Part shown: in pieces, positions 1 through 7,723 of the stretch
Numbering within the stretch: position 1 is the stretch's first letter
How the letters are laid out: the number at the start of each line of letters is the position of its first letter
Assembly: GCA_002483135.1 (NCBI GenBank)
Contig: DLHI01000015.1
Span: 1-64,000, forward strand
DNA: 64,000 nt
Reading direction: 5' to 3'
From: Hyphomonadaceae bacterium UBA7672
GTDB taxonomy: Bacteria; Pseudomonadota; Alphaproteobacteria; Caulobacterales; Hyphomonadaceae
Program-made: the position numbers and the translations under genes
Notes under the pieces: generated by a model
What the model was told of the DNA's origin: nothing
Database searches by the model: none
Seen by the model: the letters and a program-made list of their open reading frames with translations, nothing else

Positions 1-273
1 CGCACCCACCAGATCCGCGTGCACATGGCGCACATCCAGACCCCCGTCCTCGGCGACCAGACCTACGGCAAGCATCGCTGGCTGCGCGCCGACGGCAAGG
101 GCGCCGCTTTCGAACGCGCCACCGCCACGGCAAAAGCGTTCGAACGCCAGGCCCTGCACGCCGCCATCCTCGGCTTCGTGCACCCCATCACCGGCAAGCA
201 ACTCCGCTTTGAACGCCCCCCGCCTGCGGACATGCAGGACCTGATTGACGCGCTGAGGGCGATGCCGAAATAA
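1..273 (+). CDS. RluA-family 23S rRNA pseudouridine synthase, C-terminal fragment
   Basis: The reading frame is open from the first base and ends with TAA at 271-273, leaving 90 residues of a protein whose start lies outside the window. It begins with RTHQIRVH, the conserved motif near the end of the catalytic domain of RluA/RluC/RluD enzymes, followed by 'PVLGDQTYG', also typical of that family. These enzymes isomerise uridine to pseudouridine in 23S rRNA or tRNA. The catalytic Asp is upstream and cannot be seen, so the exact paralogue (RluA, C or D) cannot be decided. Confidence 0.9.
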   Translation, partial: RTHQIRVHMAHIQTPVLGDQTYGKHRWLRADGKGAAFERATATAKAFERQALHAAILGFVHPITGKQLRFERPPPADMQDLIDALRAMPK

Positions 274-321
274 GAAACGCGCCCATCGTGAGACGAGCGC
301 GCTCCGTCAGTTTCAGGTTGA

Positions 322-1398
322 TCAGTATGTCTCGCTCGCCAGCACCGAACCATCAAGCGCGTCATAGATCGTGACCTGCTTGAACTTGTTGCGGATCGCT
401 GACTGGTCGATGCCTTTCACGAAGCTCGACCCCGTGGGCGTGAACGTCACCGCCACCTCGACCTTGCGTTGCGGATTGCGCTGGGCGAACGCGGCTGCGT
501 TCTCGCGCGTCATGTTGATCGCGGGAAGCAGCTCATGCGACTTGTAGAGCGGCAGGCCGCCCGCACCGCGATCCACGTCCCCGAACACAACCCACCACTG
601 CGAGTCCTTCTGGAACTTGTAGACCATCTTCCCGTCCTTCGAGATGCAGTCAGGCGCAGCCAGAGAGGCCTGGAAGTGGTTGATCGACTGGCGGCGCACC
701 TTGAAGTCAGACCACAGCTCGACGCTGGCGCCGTCAAAATACGGATCGATGCTCAGCGCGTCCTTGAGGCGGATCGTCGTCGCGTTGGTCAGGTTCTGCA
801 TCATGAAGTTGCCGGTGGTCTCGTCCCACTGGGCGAGCTCGGCGCCGAAATACATGGTGAGCTCCTGCGGCTGCGTGGCCGCCCACGCTTTCAGCTCGTT
901 TCGCGCCTGCGTGAGCGAGGCCTTGCCGCGCTCGCGATTGCCGAATTCGCCGCCCAGATCCTCGGACATCTCGATGCCCTTCTCGCAGGAGCGCAGCGCC
1001 GCATACCAAACCCAGATCGGCTCGAACCTCTCGTCCACCAGCGTGTCGTGCGCCACCGCCCAAAGCGTTATCGGCGCGGTGAAGATCATGTACTGGCGCT
1101 GCTGGCGCTTCACATCCGGCGGCTGGTTCGGATAGTCCGCGCCGCTATAGACATTCTGATCCCAGTCAGCCGGGAACCAGCTCGGCGACGGAATCAGCGG
1201 AAGTGCGCCCGGCTCGGCCGCTGGCACAGCGGCAGCCTCGGCAACCGGCGCGCCATTCTGTTCGGCAATCGGAGCGCCGGCCTCGCCCGCGACGGCGGCA
1301 TCCGTGGCCGCCGGAGTTGCCGGTCCGCCGCACGCGGCCAGCGACAGGGCGGCGACCGAAACCAGGCCAGCGCGCCAGCTCGAAATGTTGGAAATCAT
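322..1398 (-). CDS. Predicted lipoprotein of unknown function
   Basis: 358 residues from the ATG at 1398; an in-frame Met nine codons earlier (1425) is less likely because the signal peptide begins at the downstream Met. The N-terminus is a lipoprotein signal: a hydrophobic stretch, then SLAAC with the lipidated Cys at residue 23. An Ala/Pro/Glu-rich linker to about residue 65 precedes a globular domain rich in Trp and Tyr. I do not recognise the domain. It stands alone between the pseudouridine synthase and a TonB_C lipoprotein, part of a local cluster of exported proteins. Expected at the cell envelope; function unknown. Confidence 0.75.
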   Translation of the reverse strand: MISNISSWRAGLVSVAALSLAACGGPATPAATDAAVAGEAGAPIAEQNGAPVAEAAAVPAAEPGALPLIPSPSWFPADWDQNVYSGADYPNQPPDVKRQQRQYMIFTAPITLWAVAHDTLVDERFEPIWVWYAALRSCEKGIEMSEDLGGEFGNRERGKASLTQARNELKAWAATQPQELTMYFGAELAQWDETTGNFMMQNLTNATTIRLKDALSIDPYFDGASVELWSDFKVRRQSINHFQASLAAPDCISKDGKMVYKFQKDSQWWVVFGDVDRGAGGLPLYKSHELLPAINMTRENAAAFAQRNPQRKVEVAVTFTPTGSSFVKGIDQSAIRNKFKQVTIYDALDGSVLASETY

Positions 1399-1552
1399 GC
1401 AATGCCCCACGAAAGAATCAACCAAGGCCCCAACGCCTTGGGCGCTATCGTGGATCGCCGATGAATGTAAGCTGACTAACAGGTTCCGCGCTCACGATTT
1501 CGCGCGCACGGATCAATGGAACCAACCTACGCTAACAGCAAGTGTCACGCGG

Positions 1553-2377
1553 CTAGCTGGCTTGGCGCCATCGCATCTGCCAGCTGAAGCCGCACACATT
1601 CACGGGTACGCCCCTCCTCATTGCCGGCGCGAAACGCAGCCCGTTGAGCCAGGTGATGGCATAGGCGCCTTCCATTGGACTCAGCGCCACCAATCCTTCG
1701 ACCGCCACAGGCCGCCCTTCCGAGGAGATGCAAAGCTCCACGGTGAAGGGCGCCGACGCGGCGCCAGCCTGCTCCGGATGGACCGGCCGCGGCGGCTCGT
1801 ACTTCACCACTGGCCGCTCGACGTCGCCGAGCGCGGCATCGAGTTGAAGCCACACCTCGCCCGGACCCGGCGCGATCGGCGAGACGCCCAATGCATAGGC
1901 GTTGGACAGAAGCTGCATGACGGGAGACGCCGACTGTTCCAGCTTCCACACATAGGACATGCGGTACCCGCAAACCGCCACCGGCCCCTCGGATGTCCGT
2001 GCAGGCGTGAAGGTCGCCGCGTTCACCCATGCGAGGCTGGCCTGATCCAGGCGCGCGTAGGAGGACGACTTCGCGATGGCGCTGTCAACGACGACGCCAG
2101 CCTCCGAAACGCACAGCTCCAGCGTCACTTCGCCATGCTCGCGGGCGCGCAGGGATTCGACCGGATATTCCGGCATTGCCGAGCGATCGGGGTCGAAGGC
2201 TGGCCGGGCCACAATGCCGGGATCAAAAATGTGGATCGCTCCGTCGGCCTGCACCAGCGACAGGCTCAACAGCATGTCCGAGATCAGCGCCATCGGCGGA
2301 GGCGGCCTGCTCTGTTGCGTTTCCGCGCATGCCGTACATGCCAGCATGGCCGCCATTGCCAGTGATCGCGCGCGCAT
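1553..2377 (-). CDS. Lipoprotein with two TonB C-terminal-like modules
   Basis: 274 residues from ATG 2377, chosen because a GGGGGA sequence sits just upstream and the signal peptide starts there. The signal peptide ends in a Cys-rich lipobox (Cys14 or Cys17). Two copies of a TonB_C-like fold follow: about residues 75-155 (PEYPVESLRA, then 'GEVTLELCVSEAG', 'ATFTPA', 'VCGYRMSYVWKLE') and about 190-274 ('FTVELCISSEGRP', 'LRFAPA', 'VCGFSWQMRW'). TonB proteins normally have one such domain, an N-terminal membrane helix and a Pro-rich spacer; those are absent here. Each module has a pair of Cys residues. A role in TonB energy transduction is therefore doubtful. The next minus-strand gene (2442-2939) is a one-module relative. 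Confidence 0.75.
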   Translation of the reverse strand: MRARSLAMAAMLACTACAETQQSRPPPPMALISDMLLSLSLVQADGAIHIFDPGIVARPAFDPDRSAMPEYPVESLRAREHGEVTLELCVSEAGVVVDSAIAKSSSYARLDQASLAWVNAATFTPARTSEGPVAVCGYRMSYVWKLEQSASPVMQLLSNAYALGVSPIAPGPGEVWLQLDAALGDVERPVVKYEPPRPVHPEQAGAASAPFTVELCISSEGRPVAVEGLVALSPMEGAYAITWLNGLRFAPAMRRGVPVNVCGFSWQMRWRQAS

Positions 2378-2441
2378 ACGTCCCCCAAACCTCTTCGCCC
2401 GCAAAGGCTAGTGAGGTTGGCGCATGTCTTCAAGCAGAGCG

Positions 2442-2939
2442 CTATTCGTTCACCTGCCAGACATGGTCGAAGCGATAGCCGCACACGGCGAACGGCTCGC
2501 CATTGATCTCGGCCGGCAGGAACGTCGCCTCGCGCGCCCAGTCCAGCGTGGCTGCATCGAGGATCGCAAAGCCGGACGACTGCACCACGCGGATATCGGC
2601 AAGCTGGCCGTCCAGCGTCACGCATGCCTCAAGCGTGGTGACGCCCGAAAGCCCGTCCCGCACAGCGCTCGCCGGAAACTCGGGCGGCCGCGTTTCCTTG
2701 GCGACGGTCGGACGACGTGTGAGTCCGGGCAGGTCGGCCTTCCATTCGACGAAGAAGCGCGGACGTGGTCCGCCGACGCCGGCCGCGACGGCGGCAGACG
2801 TGACGATGGATGGAGCGCCTGCATCGGCGGGATCAGGGCCGACCGTTGGCGTCGTGCATCCGGCGAGGGCGAGCGCGCCGCTCGCGATCACCAGGGCGGT
2901 CCATCGGCGTCCAGTTCGAACAAGACGTGCTGCGTGCAT
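2442..2939 (-). CDS. Lipoprotein with one TonB C-terminal-like module
   Basis: 165 residues from ATG 2939. The signal peptide carries basic residues, a hydrophobic stretch and the lipobox LAGC, with Cys28 as the lipidation site. About residues 80-165 form a TonB_C-like module: 'RPPEFPASAV', 'GVTTLEACVTLDGQL', 'SSGFAILDAA', 'ATFLPA', 'FAVCGYRFDHVWQ'. The Cys pair of the neighbouring two-module protein (1553-2377) is kept, so the genes look like paralogues. The gap between them is 64 bp, and they are probably co-transcribed from right to left. Function unknown; family membership is from motif spacing only. Confidence 0.75.
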   Translation of the reverse strand: MHAARLVRTGRRWTALVIASGALALAGCTTPTVGPDPADAGAPSIVTSAAVAAGVGGPRPRFFVEWKADLPGLTRRPTVAKETRPPEFPASAVRDGLSGVTTLEACVTLDGQLADIRVVQSSGFAILDAATLDWAREATFLPAEINGEPFAVCGYRFDHVWQVNE

Positions 2940-3040
2940 GCCGCCCCTCCGTCCACCTGAAGACGCGCAATATCGCATCTGTGGCACTGGCGCGCGAGCA
3001 ACGCCACTGAACTCCCTGAAAGGGTGAATCGTGGGTCGCT

Positions 3041-3451
3041 TCAGCCGGCGCCGACGACCTTCTGCCATTCCTCGGCAGACATGAATCCATCGCTGTTGGT
3101 GTCGATGTACTGTTTGAAGACGAAGGCGTGGTAGCCGAGAAATTCACGCTGCGTCAGCGAGCGCCCGCCCTCGGCGTTTGAGGCTTTGAATACGGCCTGC
3201 GCATTCATCTTGGCCTTGCCCTGAAGCGACTCCTTGAACTCGCCGAGGTTCAGTTCGCCGTCCGCGTCCTTGTCGAACTGCGCGAGGCGCGGCTGCTGGT
3301 AGGTGAGGTACTCGTTGAGGTCGACCTTCCCGTCGCCGGTCTTGTCCAGGTAGGTGATCACCATTTCCGGCTGCTGGGCCGTGGCGGCCGGGGCAGCCAG
3401 ACCAGCCGCAGCCAGAATCATTCCGGACGCGAGCGTCAGGGCATTGCGCAT
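3041..3451 (-). CDS. Secreted EF-hand calcium-binding protein
   Basis: 136 residues from ATG 3451, placed there because a signal peptide (MRNALTLASG..., cleaved after about 'ATAQQ') begins at this Met; a longer frame reaches 3535 without adding recognisable sequence. Three EF-hand loops are visible: DKTGDGKVDLNE, DKDADGELNLGE and DTNSDGFMSAEE, each with Asp/Asn at positions 1, 3 and 5 and Glu at position 12. A less clear segment lies between the second and third. The product should be a periplasmic Ca2+ sensor or buffer. It has its own upstream region, shared divergently with rpoH. Confidence 0.85.
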   Translation of the reverse strand: MRNALTLASGMILAAAGLAAPAATAQQPEMVITYLDKTGDGKVDLNEYLTYQQPRLAQFDKDADGELNLGEFKESLQGKAKMNAQAVFKASNAEGGRSLTQREFLGYHAFVFKQYIDTNSDGFMSAEEWQKVVGAG

Positions 3452-3826
3452 GTTTCGAGCCTCCCCCATGTCGTGGACTCCGGGAGCGCCGCCCGGAACC
3501 TGTTTTCTACTGGCAATGATACCATCTGGTTCCAATGATGGCGAGCCGGAGGCTGCAAAGGAGAGCCCGCAATCCCGGGCGGGTGGGTCGGCTATTAGCC
3601 GCCCTGCACCATTTGCGTAGAAACAATTGGGGAACGGGGCCCTTTAACCGCCCCGGACGTGTTACCATTTAGCTGAAAGGACGGACGGGGGCGGGACCAT
3701 AATCCTGCCGAGAACCATCGCTAGAAGGGGATCGTATCGGGCAAAGATCCCGTCGACGCCCGACCAGACGACCGCCCGCCTCCCCTCCCAAATGGGGTGG
3801 GCGATAAAAAAGAAAAGGAGATGGAC
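3452..3826. other. Intergenic region between EF-hand gene and rpoH
   Basis: About 375 bases without a convincing gene, holding the divergent upstream regions of the EF-hand gene and rpoH. A 6-bp GC stem with a 9-base loop (3635-3640 with 3650-3655) lies in the likely rpoH leader. The ribosome-binding site AAGGAG at 3815-3820 belongs to rpoH. I could not pick a promoter with confidence. No RNA gene was recognised. Confidence 0.6.
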
Positions 3827-4717
3827 ATGGCTGGATACTCACTGACGCTCTCTCCCGAACAGGGTCTGTCGCGCTATCTCTCCGAAATCCGCAAATTCCC
3901 GCTGCTCGAGAAGAACGAAGAGTTCATGCTCGCCCAGCGCTGGGCCCAGAACCAGGACCCCGAAGCCGCCGAGAGGATGGTGACGTCGCACCTGCGCCTC
4001 GTGGCCAAGATCGCCATGGGCTACCGCGGCTATGGTCTGCCGATGGGCGAAGTCATCTCCGAGGGCAACGTCGGCCTGATGCAGGCCGTGAAGAAGTTCG
4101 ACCCGGACAAGGGCTTCCGCCTGGCGACCTACGCCATGTGGTGGATCCGCGCCGCGATCCAGGAATACATTCTGCGCTCATGGTCGCTGGTGAAGCTCGG
4201 CACCACGGCCGCGCAAAAGAAGCTGTTCTTCAACCTGCGCCGCCTGAAAGGTGAAATCAGCGCATTGGAAGACGGCGACCTGCGCCCGGAGAATGTGGCT
4301 GAAATCTCCCGCCGCCTCGGCGTGACGGAAGAAGAAGTCACCTCGATGAACCGCCGCATGTCGGCTGGCGGCGACGCCTCCCTCAACGCCCCCATCGCGG
4401 GCACGGAAGGCGAAGCCGAATGGCAGGACTGGATCGCGGACGAGACGCCAGGCCAGGCCGAACGGATGGCGGAAAGCGACGAGTTCACCGCGCGGATGAG
4501 CCTGCTCGAGCGTGCGATGGAATCGCTCAACGAACGCGAGCGTCACATCATCACCGAGCGGCGACTGAAAGAAGAACCGACCACGCTGGAAGACCTCTCG
4601 GCCGAATACAATGTCAGCCGCGAGCGCATCCGCCAGATCGAGGTTCGCGCCTTCGAGAAGCTCCAGAAAGCGATGCGCGAGGCCGCACGCGAACAAGGGC
4701 TGGTCGACGCCAACTAA
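3827..4717 (+). CDS. rpoH: RNA polymerase heat-shock sigma factor RpoH (sigma-32)
   Basis: 296 residues. The ATG at 3827 is chosen because AAGGAG (3815-3820) is six bases upstream; an in-frame GTG at 3797 would put that site inside the gene. Sigma-70 region 2 is visible (VISEGNVGLMQAVKKFDPDK, then the -10-binding 'YAMWWIRAAIQEYI'), followed by the RpoH-specific box QKKLFFNLRRLK and a C-terminal region 4.2 helix-turn-helix ending 'NVSRERIRQIEVRAFEKL'. The size matches the family. It directs RNA polymerase to chaperone and protease genes on heat shock. It stands alone, with a strong hairpin just after the stop codon. Confidence 0.97.
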   Translation: MAGYSLTLSPEQGLSRYLSEIRKFPLLEKNEEFMLAQRWAQNQDPEAAERMVTSHLRLVAKIAMGYRGYGLPMGEVISEGNVGLMQAVKKFDPDKGFRLATYAMWWIRAAIQEYILRSWSLVKLGTTAAQKKLFFNLRRLKGEISALEDGDLRPENVAEISRRLGVTEEEVTSMNRRMSAGGDASLNAPIAGTEGEAEWQDWIADETPGQAERMAESDEFTARMSLLERAMESLNERERHIITERRLKEEPTTLEDLSAEYNVSRERIRQIEVRAFEKLQKAMREAAREQGLVDAN

Positions 4718-4725
4718 GGACTGTC

Positions 4726-4751
4726 CCGGCCCGGTCGAAAGACCGGGCCGG
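4726..4751 (+). terminator. Hairpin terminator after rpoH
   Basis: A perfect 11-bp stem (4726-4736 paired with 4741-4751) closed by a GAAA tetraloop begins nine bases after the rpoH stop. There is no clear T-run downstream, so it may act as an mRNA 3'-end stabiliser or a Rho-assisted terminator rather than a classical intrinsic terminator. Confidence 0.6.
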
Positions 4752-4917
4752 ATCGCTTCGGGGTTGCCTCATACTGAACGCGCCCCATACGAACGCGCGA
4801 GGTGCGCCTTCCTGAGCCGCCATCGACGATGGCCTCCTGGAGACCGCCACGCGCCGCCCGCCTCAGGATTGTGGAGTGGTCCCCGCAATCAGGAGGCGGG
4901 CCACAATTTTCCGGCAA

Positions 4918-5961
4918 TCAGCTCACCGCCGCCTCAAGTAGCTTGATCACGCCCGTATCCGCATCGATCTCCGCCATCACGCCGACAGGCAGGGTGAACT
5001 GGTTGTCGATGTGGCCGAACTCCATGCCCTGGAACACCGGCACGCCCAGCGGCGCGAGGTGATGCTCCAGCACTTCTGAAAGCGTGAAGCCGGCGAGCGT
5101 GCCGCCGCTTGCCGTGCAGTCGGTGCATTTGCCGAACACGACGCCCGCGACCTTCTCCAGCACGCCGCCAAGCGACAGCTGCGTCAGCATCCGGTCGATC
5201 CGGTACTCCGCCTCATCCACATCTTCGAGGAACAGGATCGCGCCCTCGAAGTCCGGCAGATAAGGCGTGCCCATCAGCGCCGTCAGCACGGTCAGATTTC
5301 CGCCCAGCAGCGGCCCACGCGCCTTGCCGCCGCGCAGCGTTCGGATGCGCCCGGCGCGCTGCACCAGCCTGTCTTCCTTGCCGACAGGATTGGCGTAGGT
5401 CGGCGTCGCACCGTCAAACGCAACAGCACGGAAATTGTCCCACGACAGCTTGCCCCACGCCCCGCCCGCATTCGGACCATGCAGCGTGCCGAACCCAGCC
5501 TTCGCCGCAAACGCCATGTGCAACGCCGTAATGTCGCTATAGCCCAGCAGCAGCTTCGGATTGGCGCCAACCACGCCCCAGTCGATGTGCGGAAGAATGC
5601 GCGCGCATCCCCATCCGCCGCGCACCGCGAACACCGCCTTCACATCGCGGTCGGCATACATCGCATTGAGGTCGTCGGCCCGGGCCTTGTCGTCGCCCGC
5701 CAGATACCCCGCGCGATCGAGCGCATGCGCGCCCACCTTCGGCTTGAGCCCCATGGCAAGGATCGTGTCGGTCACCAGCGCCATGTCGAATTGGTCGCCC
5801 AGTGGGCTCGCCGGCGAGATCAGACCCACCGTATCCCCTGTCTTCAGCCGCGGCGGCTTCTTCAGCGCGGATGGCGCCGCTTGAGCCGGCAGTCCACGCG
5901 CGACGGCCAGCGCCCCCGCCGCCACGCCCAACCCAATCAGCGCACGCCTGCGATCAATCAT
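4918..5961 (-). CDS. Tat-exported LD-carboxypeptidase (peptidase family S66)
   Basis: 347 residues from ATG 5961, where a twin-arginine signal starts (DRRRALIGLG, then a hydrophobic stretch to about residue 28). The body matches the S66 family (LdcA/MccF): 'GDTVGLISPASP' near the start, 'AVRGGWGCARILPHID', nucleophile Ser142 in GYSDITALH, Glu in 'LFLEDVDE' and His in 'GHIDNQFTLPVG', giving a Ser-Glu-His triad. Family members cleave the terminal D-Ala from muramoyl tetrapeptides during murein recycling, or act on microcin-like peptides. Tat export is unusual because E. coli LdcA is cytoplasmic; here it would act on peptidoglycan fragments in the periplasm. Single gene. Confidence 0.88.
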   Translation of the reverse strand: MIDRRRALIGLGVAAGALAVARGLPAQAAPSALKKPPRLKTGDTVGLISPASPLGDQFDMALVTDTILAMGLKPKVGAHALDRAGYLAGDDKARADDLNAMYADRDVKAVFAVRGGWGCARILPHIDWGVVGANPKLLLGYSDITALHMAFAAKAGFGTLHGPNAGGAWGKLSWDNFRAVAFDGATPTYANPVGKEDRLVQRAGRIRTLRGGKARGPLLGGNLTVLTALMGTPYLPDFEGAILFLEDVDEAEYRIDRMLTQLSLGGVLEKVAGVVFGKCTDCTASGGTLAGFTLSEVLEHHLAPLGVPVFQGMEFGHIDNQFTLPVGVMAEIDADTGVIKLLEAAVS

Positions 5962-6116
5962 CGGCACGTCCCTCCGGCTGGCTCTCGGCCTCTGCATGCG
6001 GTCGCGAGCCGTCCGGCACAAGTCGGCAAGGGTAATCAGTCGGACCTTCTGTCACCACTGTCCAAGCCCATACCACCCTGAAATTCTGCTGATTTCGTAC
6101 AACCTCAAAAACTGCC

Positions 6117-6134
6117 TGTCGTGTTTGCTTGACA
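6117..6134. promoter_or_regulatory. Operator-like palindrome O1 (imperfect)
   Basis: TGTCGTGTTTGCTTGACA is an 18-bp imperfect palindrome fitting TGTCnnGT-TT-rCyyGACA with two mismatches to the better copies 26 bp downstream. It lies upstream of the IS1595 insertion and, before that insertion, would have been about 70 bp from the start of the membrane-protein/XRE operon. It contains a TTGACA -35-like hexamer at 6129-6134. The link to the XRE protein is inference. Confidence 0.5.
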
Positions 6135-6142
6135 CCTTGGCC

Positions 6143-6160
6143 TGTCGGGTTTACTCGACA
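6143..6160. promoter_or_regulatory. Operator-like palindrome O2, left copy across the IS junction
   Basis: TGTCGGGTTTACTCGACA is a good palindrome of two half-sites TGTCrrGT around TT. Its last five bases (6156-6160) are the first five of the IS element, so the site is half host, half element. A near-identical palindrome spans the other junction at 8883-8900. Confidence 0.55.
6148..6155. repeat. 8-bp target site duplication, left copy
   Basis: GGTTTACT directly abuts the left inverted repeat and is repeated exactly at 8888-8895 next to the right one. An 8-bp duplication is the length known for the IS1595 family. The direct repeat can be read as 13 bp (TGTCGGGTTTACT at 6143-6155 and 8883-8895) because the element end coincides with the flank. 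Confidence 0.85.
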
Positions 6161-6179
6161 TTATATACTTGACAAAGCA
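6156..6179 (+). repeat. Left terminal inverted repeat of the IS1595 element
   Basis: Twenty-four bases starting CGACATTATATAC and ending GACAAAGCA match the reverse complement of 8864-8887 at 23 positions. Read outward, the end contains TATAAT, a ready -10 box. Confidence 0.9.
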
Positions 6180-6218
6180 GCCCTCCCGCCCCACTTCTAG
6201 GGACAAGGAGTTACGGCG

Positions 6219-7241
6219 ATGAACCTCACGCACCCCATGTTCTCGGATGAAGACACGGCTCGCGAGTATCTGGAGAAGCAGCGCTGGCCGAATGGGCCGG
6301 TGTGCCCGCACTGCCGCGCAACGTCCGAACAGGTAACGCCCATCAAGGGCGCCCGCGCCCAGCCTTCCAAGGCTCATCCCGAAGGCGTGGAGCGCAAAGG
6401 GCTCTATCAGTGCAACCACTGCCGCCAGCAATTCACGATCACCGTGAAGACCATTTTCGAGCGCTCCAAAATCCCACTCAATAAATGGCTGGCCGCTACC
6501 TACATGGTCACGTCATCGAAGAAGGGCATCTCTGCCCACCAAATCCACCGCACGCTCGGCGTCACCTACAAGACCGCGTGGTTCATGCTCCACCGCATCC
6601 GTGAAGCCATGGTCGAGGATACTTCCTCGTCAGGCCCGCTCGGCGGCGAAGGCAAAATTGTTGAAGCCGACGAAACCTACATCGGCACGCGCGACGTGAA
6701 ACCTACCGTGCGCAAGGACGGCACTCCCTTCCGCGCCGACGCGCCCGGCGCGCTCCCGAAACAACGCGGCCGACGCGGCTCCGTGGACAAGCGCGTTGTT
6801 GTTGCGCTGGTCGAGCGCGGCGGCGCTGTCCGCTCCTTCCACGTTCGCATCGCCAACCGCGATCAAGTCCGCGACATTCTCGTGCGCAACGCCTCGCGTC
6901 AGTCGAAACTGTTCACCGACGAGTCGCGCATCTACACCGTTCCGGGCCGCGAGTTCGCAGAGCATGACACCGTGAACCACTTCAGGAAGGAATACGTTCG
7001 CGGCGAGGTCCACACCAACACGATTGAGAACGTGTTCTCCGTGTTCAAGCGCGGCATGATCGGCATCTACCAGCACTGCGGCGAAGCCCACCTGCACCGC
7101 TACCTCCGTGAGTTCGACTTCCGCTACAATCGCCGAACCGCTCTCGGCTGGAATGACCGCGACCGCCATATCTCCCTGCTTCAAGCCACAGGCGGCAAGC
7201 GCCTGACCTATCGGCGGATTGGTGAAACCTCGCTCGCCTAA
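6219..7241 (+). CDS. IS1595-family (ISXO2-like) transposase
   Basis: 340 residues, ATG 6219 with AAGGAG about ten bases upstream. An N-terminal zinc ribbon (Cys29/Cys32 and Cys65/Cys68) precedes a helical DNA-binding segment with 'YMVTSSKKGISAHQIHRTLG'. The catalytic ISXO2 domain follows: first Asp in 'VEADETYIG' (Asp151), second in 'LFTDESRIY' (Asp234), and 'VHTNTIENVFSVFKRGMIG' carrying Glu270. These fit the DDE-type core of IS1595 transposases. The reading frame is intact and the length is normal, so the element may still be active. It moves DNA bounded by the inverted repeats at 6156 and 8887. Confidence 0.95.
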   Translation: MNLTHPMFSDEDTAREYLEKQRWPNGPVCPHCRATSEQVTPIKGARAQPSKAHPEGVERKGLYQCNHCRQQFTITVKTIFERSKIPLNKWLAATYMVTSSKKGISAHQIHRTLGVTYKTAWFMLHRIREAMVEDTSSSGPLGGEGKIVEADETYIGTRDVKPTVRKDGTPFRADAPGALPKQRGRRGSVDKRVVVALVERGGAVRSFHVRIANRDQVRDILVRNASRQSKLFTDESRIYTVPGREFAEHDTVNHFRKEYVRGEVHTNTIENVFSVFKRGMIGIYQHCGEAHLHRYLREFDFRYNRRTALGWNDRDRHISLLQATGGKRLTYRRIGETSLA

Positions 7242-7568
7242 GCAGTTGGCGCGCTCCTACGCGCGCTGGCTTGCTTCGCGAGGTATCGACTCACCTAGCG
7301 ATTCCTAGCATCCTGTGTTTGCACACTCTGGTTCCGTTTTTTGCCAAAAGCGGGGAGGCTAGAACACGTGCACAAGTCGCACCCGTTTTGGTGTAGGCCG
7401 GGCTCAAACCCCGCTACCGAACCGACTCGGGAGGCAGGCGACGCTGCCGCCGCTGTTTCTAGGCCAGCGACGGCAGGCCGATGAACCTGCGAACGGCGGC
7501 CAATCCGTTCATCAGGGGCCATCCCACAAACCCTTGGGTATGTGGCGCCACTACCCGGAGGTTTCTCC
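7242..7568 (+). other. Non-coding stretch inside the IS1595 element
   Basis: About 330 bases between the transposase and the 27-residue frame hold no convincing gene on either strand. They contain a GC-rich hairpin just after the transposase stop (GCGCG at 7250 with CGCGC about six bases on) and a 7-bp inverted pair GATGAAC (about 7480) / GTTCATC (about 7507). The segment ends in a good Shine-Dalgarno (GGAGG). It could be a structured leader for the small frame; no known riboswitch was recognised. Confidence 0.45.
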
Positions 7569-7652
7569 ATGAAACTGACGGTAACGATTACGACCGAGAA
7601 GCCCATGAGGCTGATCCTAGCGATCTTCCTCGCGCTTAAGCTGCTCTCGTAA
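7569..7652 (+). CDS. 27-residue hydrophobic small protein in the IS1595 element
   Basis: ATG 7569 to TAA 7650-7652 encodes 27 residues: a short polar start (MKLTVTITTEK), then a hydrophobic helix 'LILAIFLALKLLS'. A strong GGAGG lies about eight bases upstream, and an intrinsic terminator follows 14 bases after the stop. Leader, ribosome-binding site, short frame and terminator together look like a real transcription unit. Function unknown; it could be a membrane-active peptide or a regulatory leader peptide. Coding status is inferred from context only. Confidence 0.45.
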   Translation: MKLTVTITTEKPMRLILAIFLALKLLS

Positions 7653-7666
7653 TCCTGTTCTAGGGG

Positions 7667-7697
7667 AGCGGGCTGTTTCGGCAGCCCGCTTCTTCTT
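7667..7697 (+). terminator. Rho-independent terminator inside the IS1595 element
   Basis: A 9-bp stem AGCGGGCTG (7667-7675) / CAGCCCGCT (7682-7690) with loop TTTCGG is followed by TCTTCTT. It ends the unit containing the 27-residue frame and separates it from the 99-residue gene at 7724. Confidence 0.75.
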
Positions 7698-7723
7698 CGC
7701 GCCTACTTGGGGAGGGACACGCA

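Noticed and set aside
3797..3826. GTG start for rpoH ten codons upstream
   Set aside because: The ribosome-binding site AAGGAG would lie inside the gene; ATG 3827 has correct spacing.
6143..6155. A 13-bp target duplication instead of 8 bp
   Set aside because: The extra five bases equal the element end (TGTCG), and only the 8-bp reading gives maximal 24-bp inverted repeats; 8 bp is the family norm.
7380..7420. A tRNA T-arm-like sequence (GGGCTCAAACCCC) inside the IS
   Set aside because: The flanking bases do not form a T-stem, acceptor or anticodon arm.
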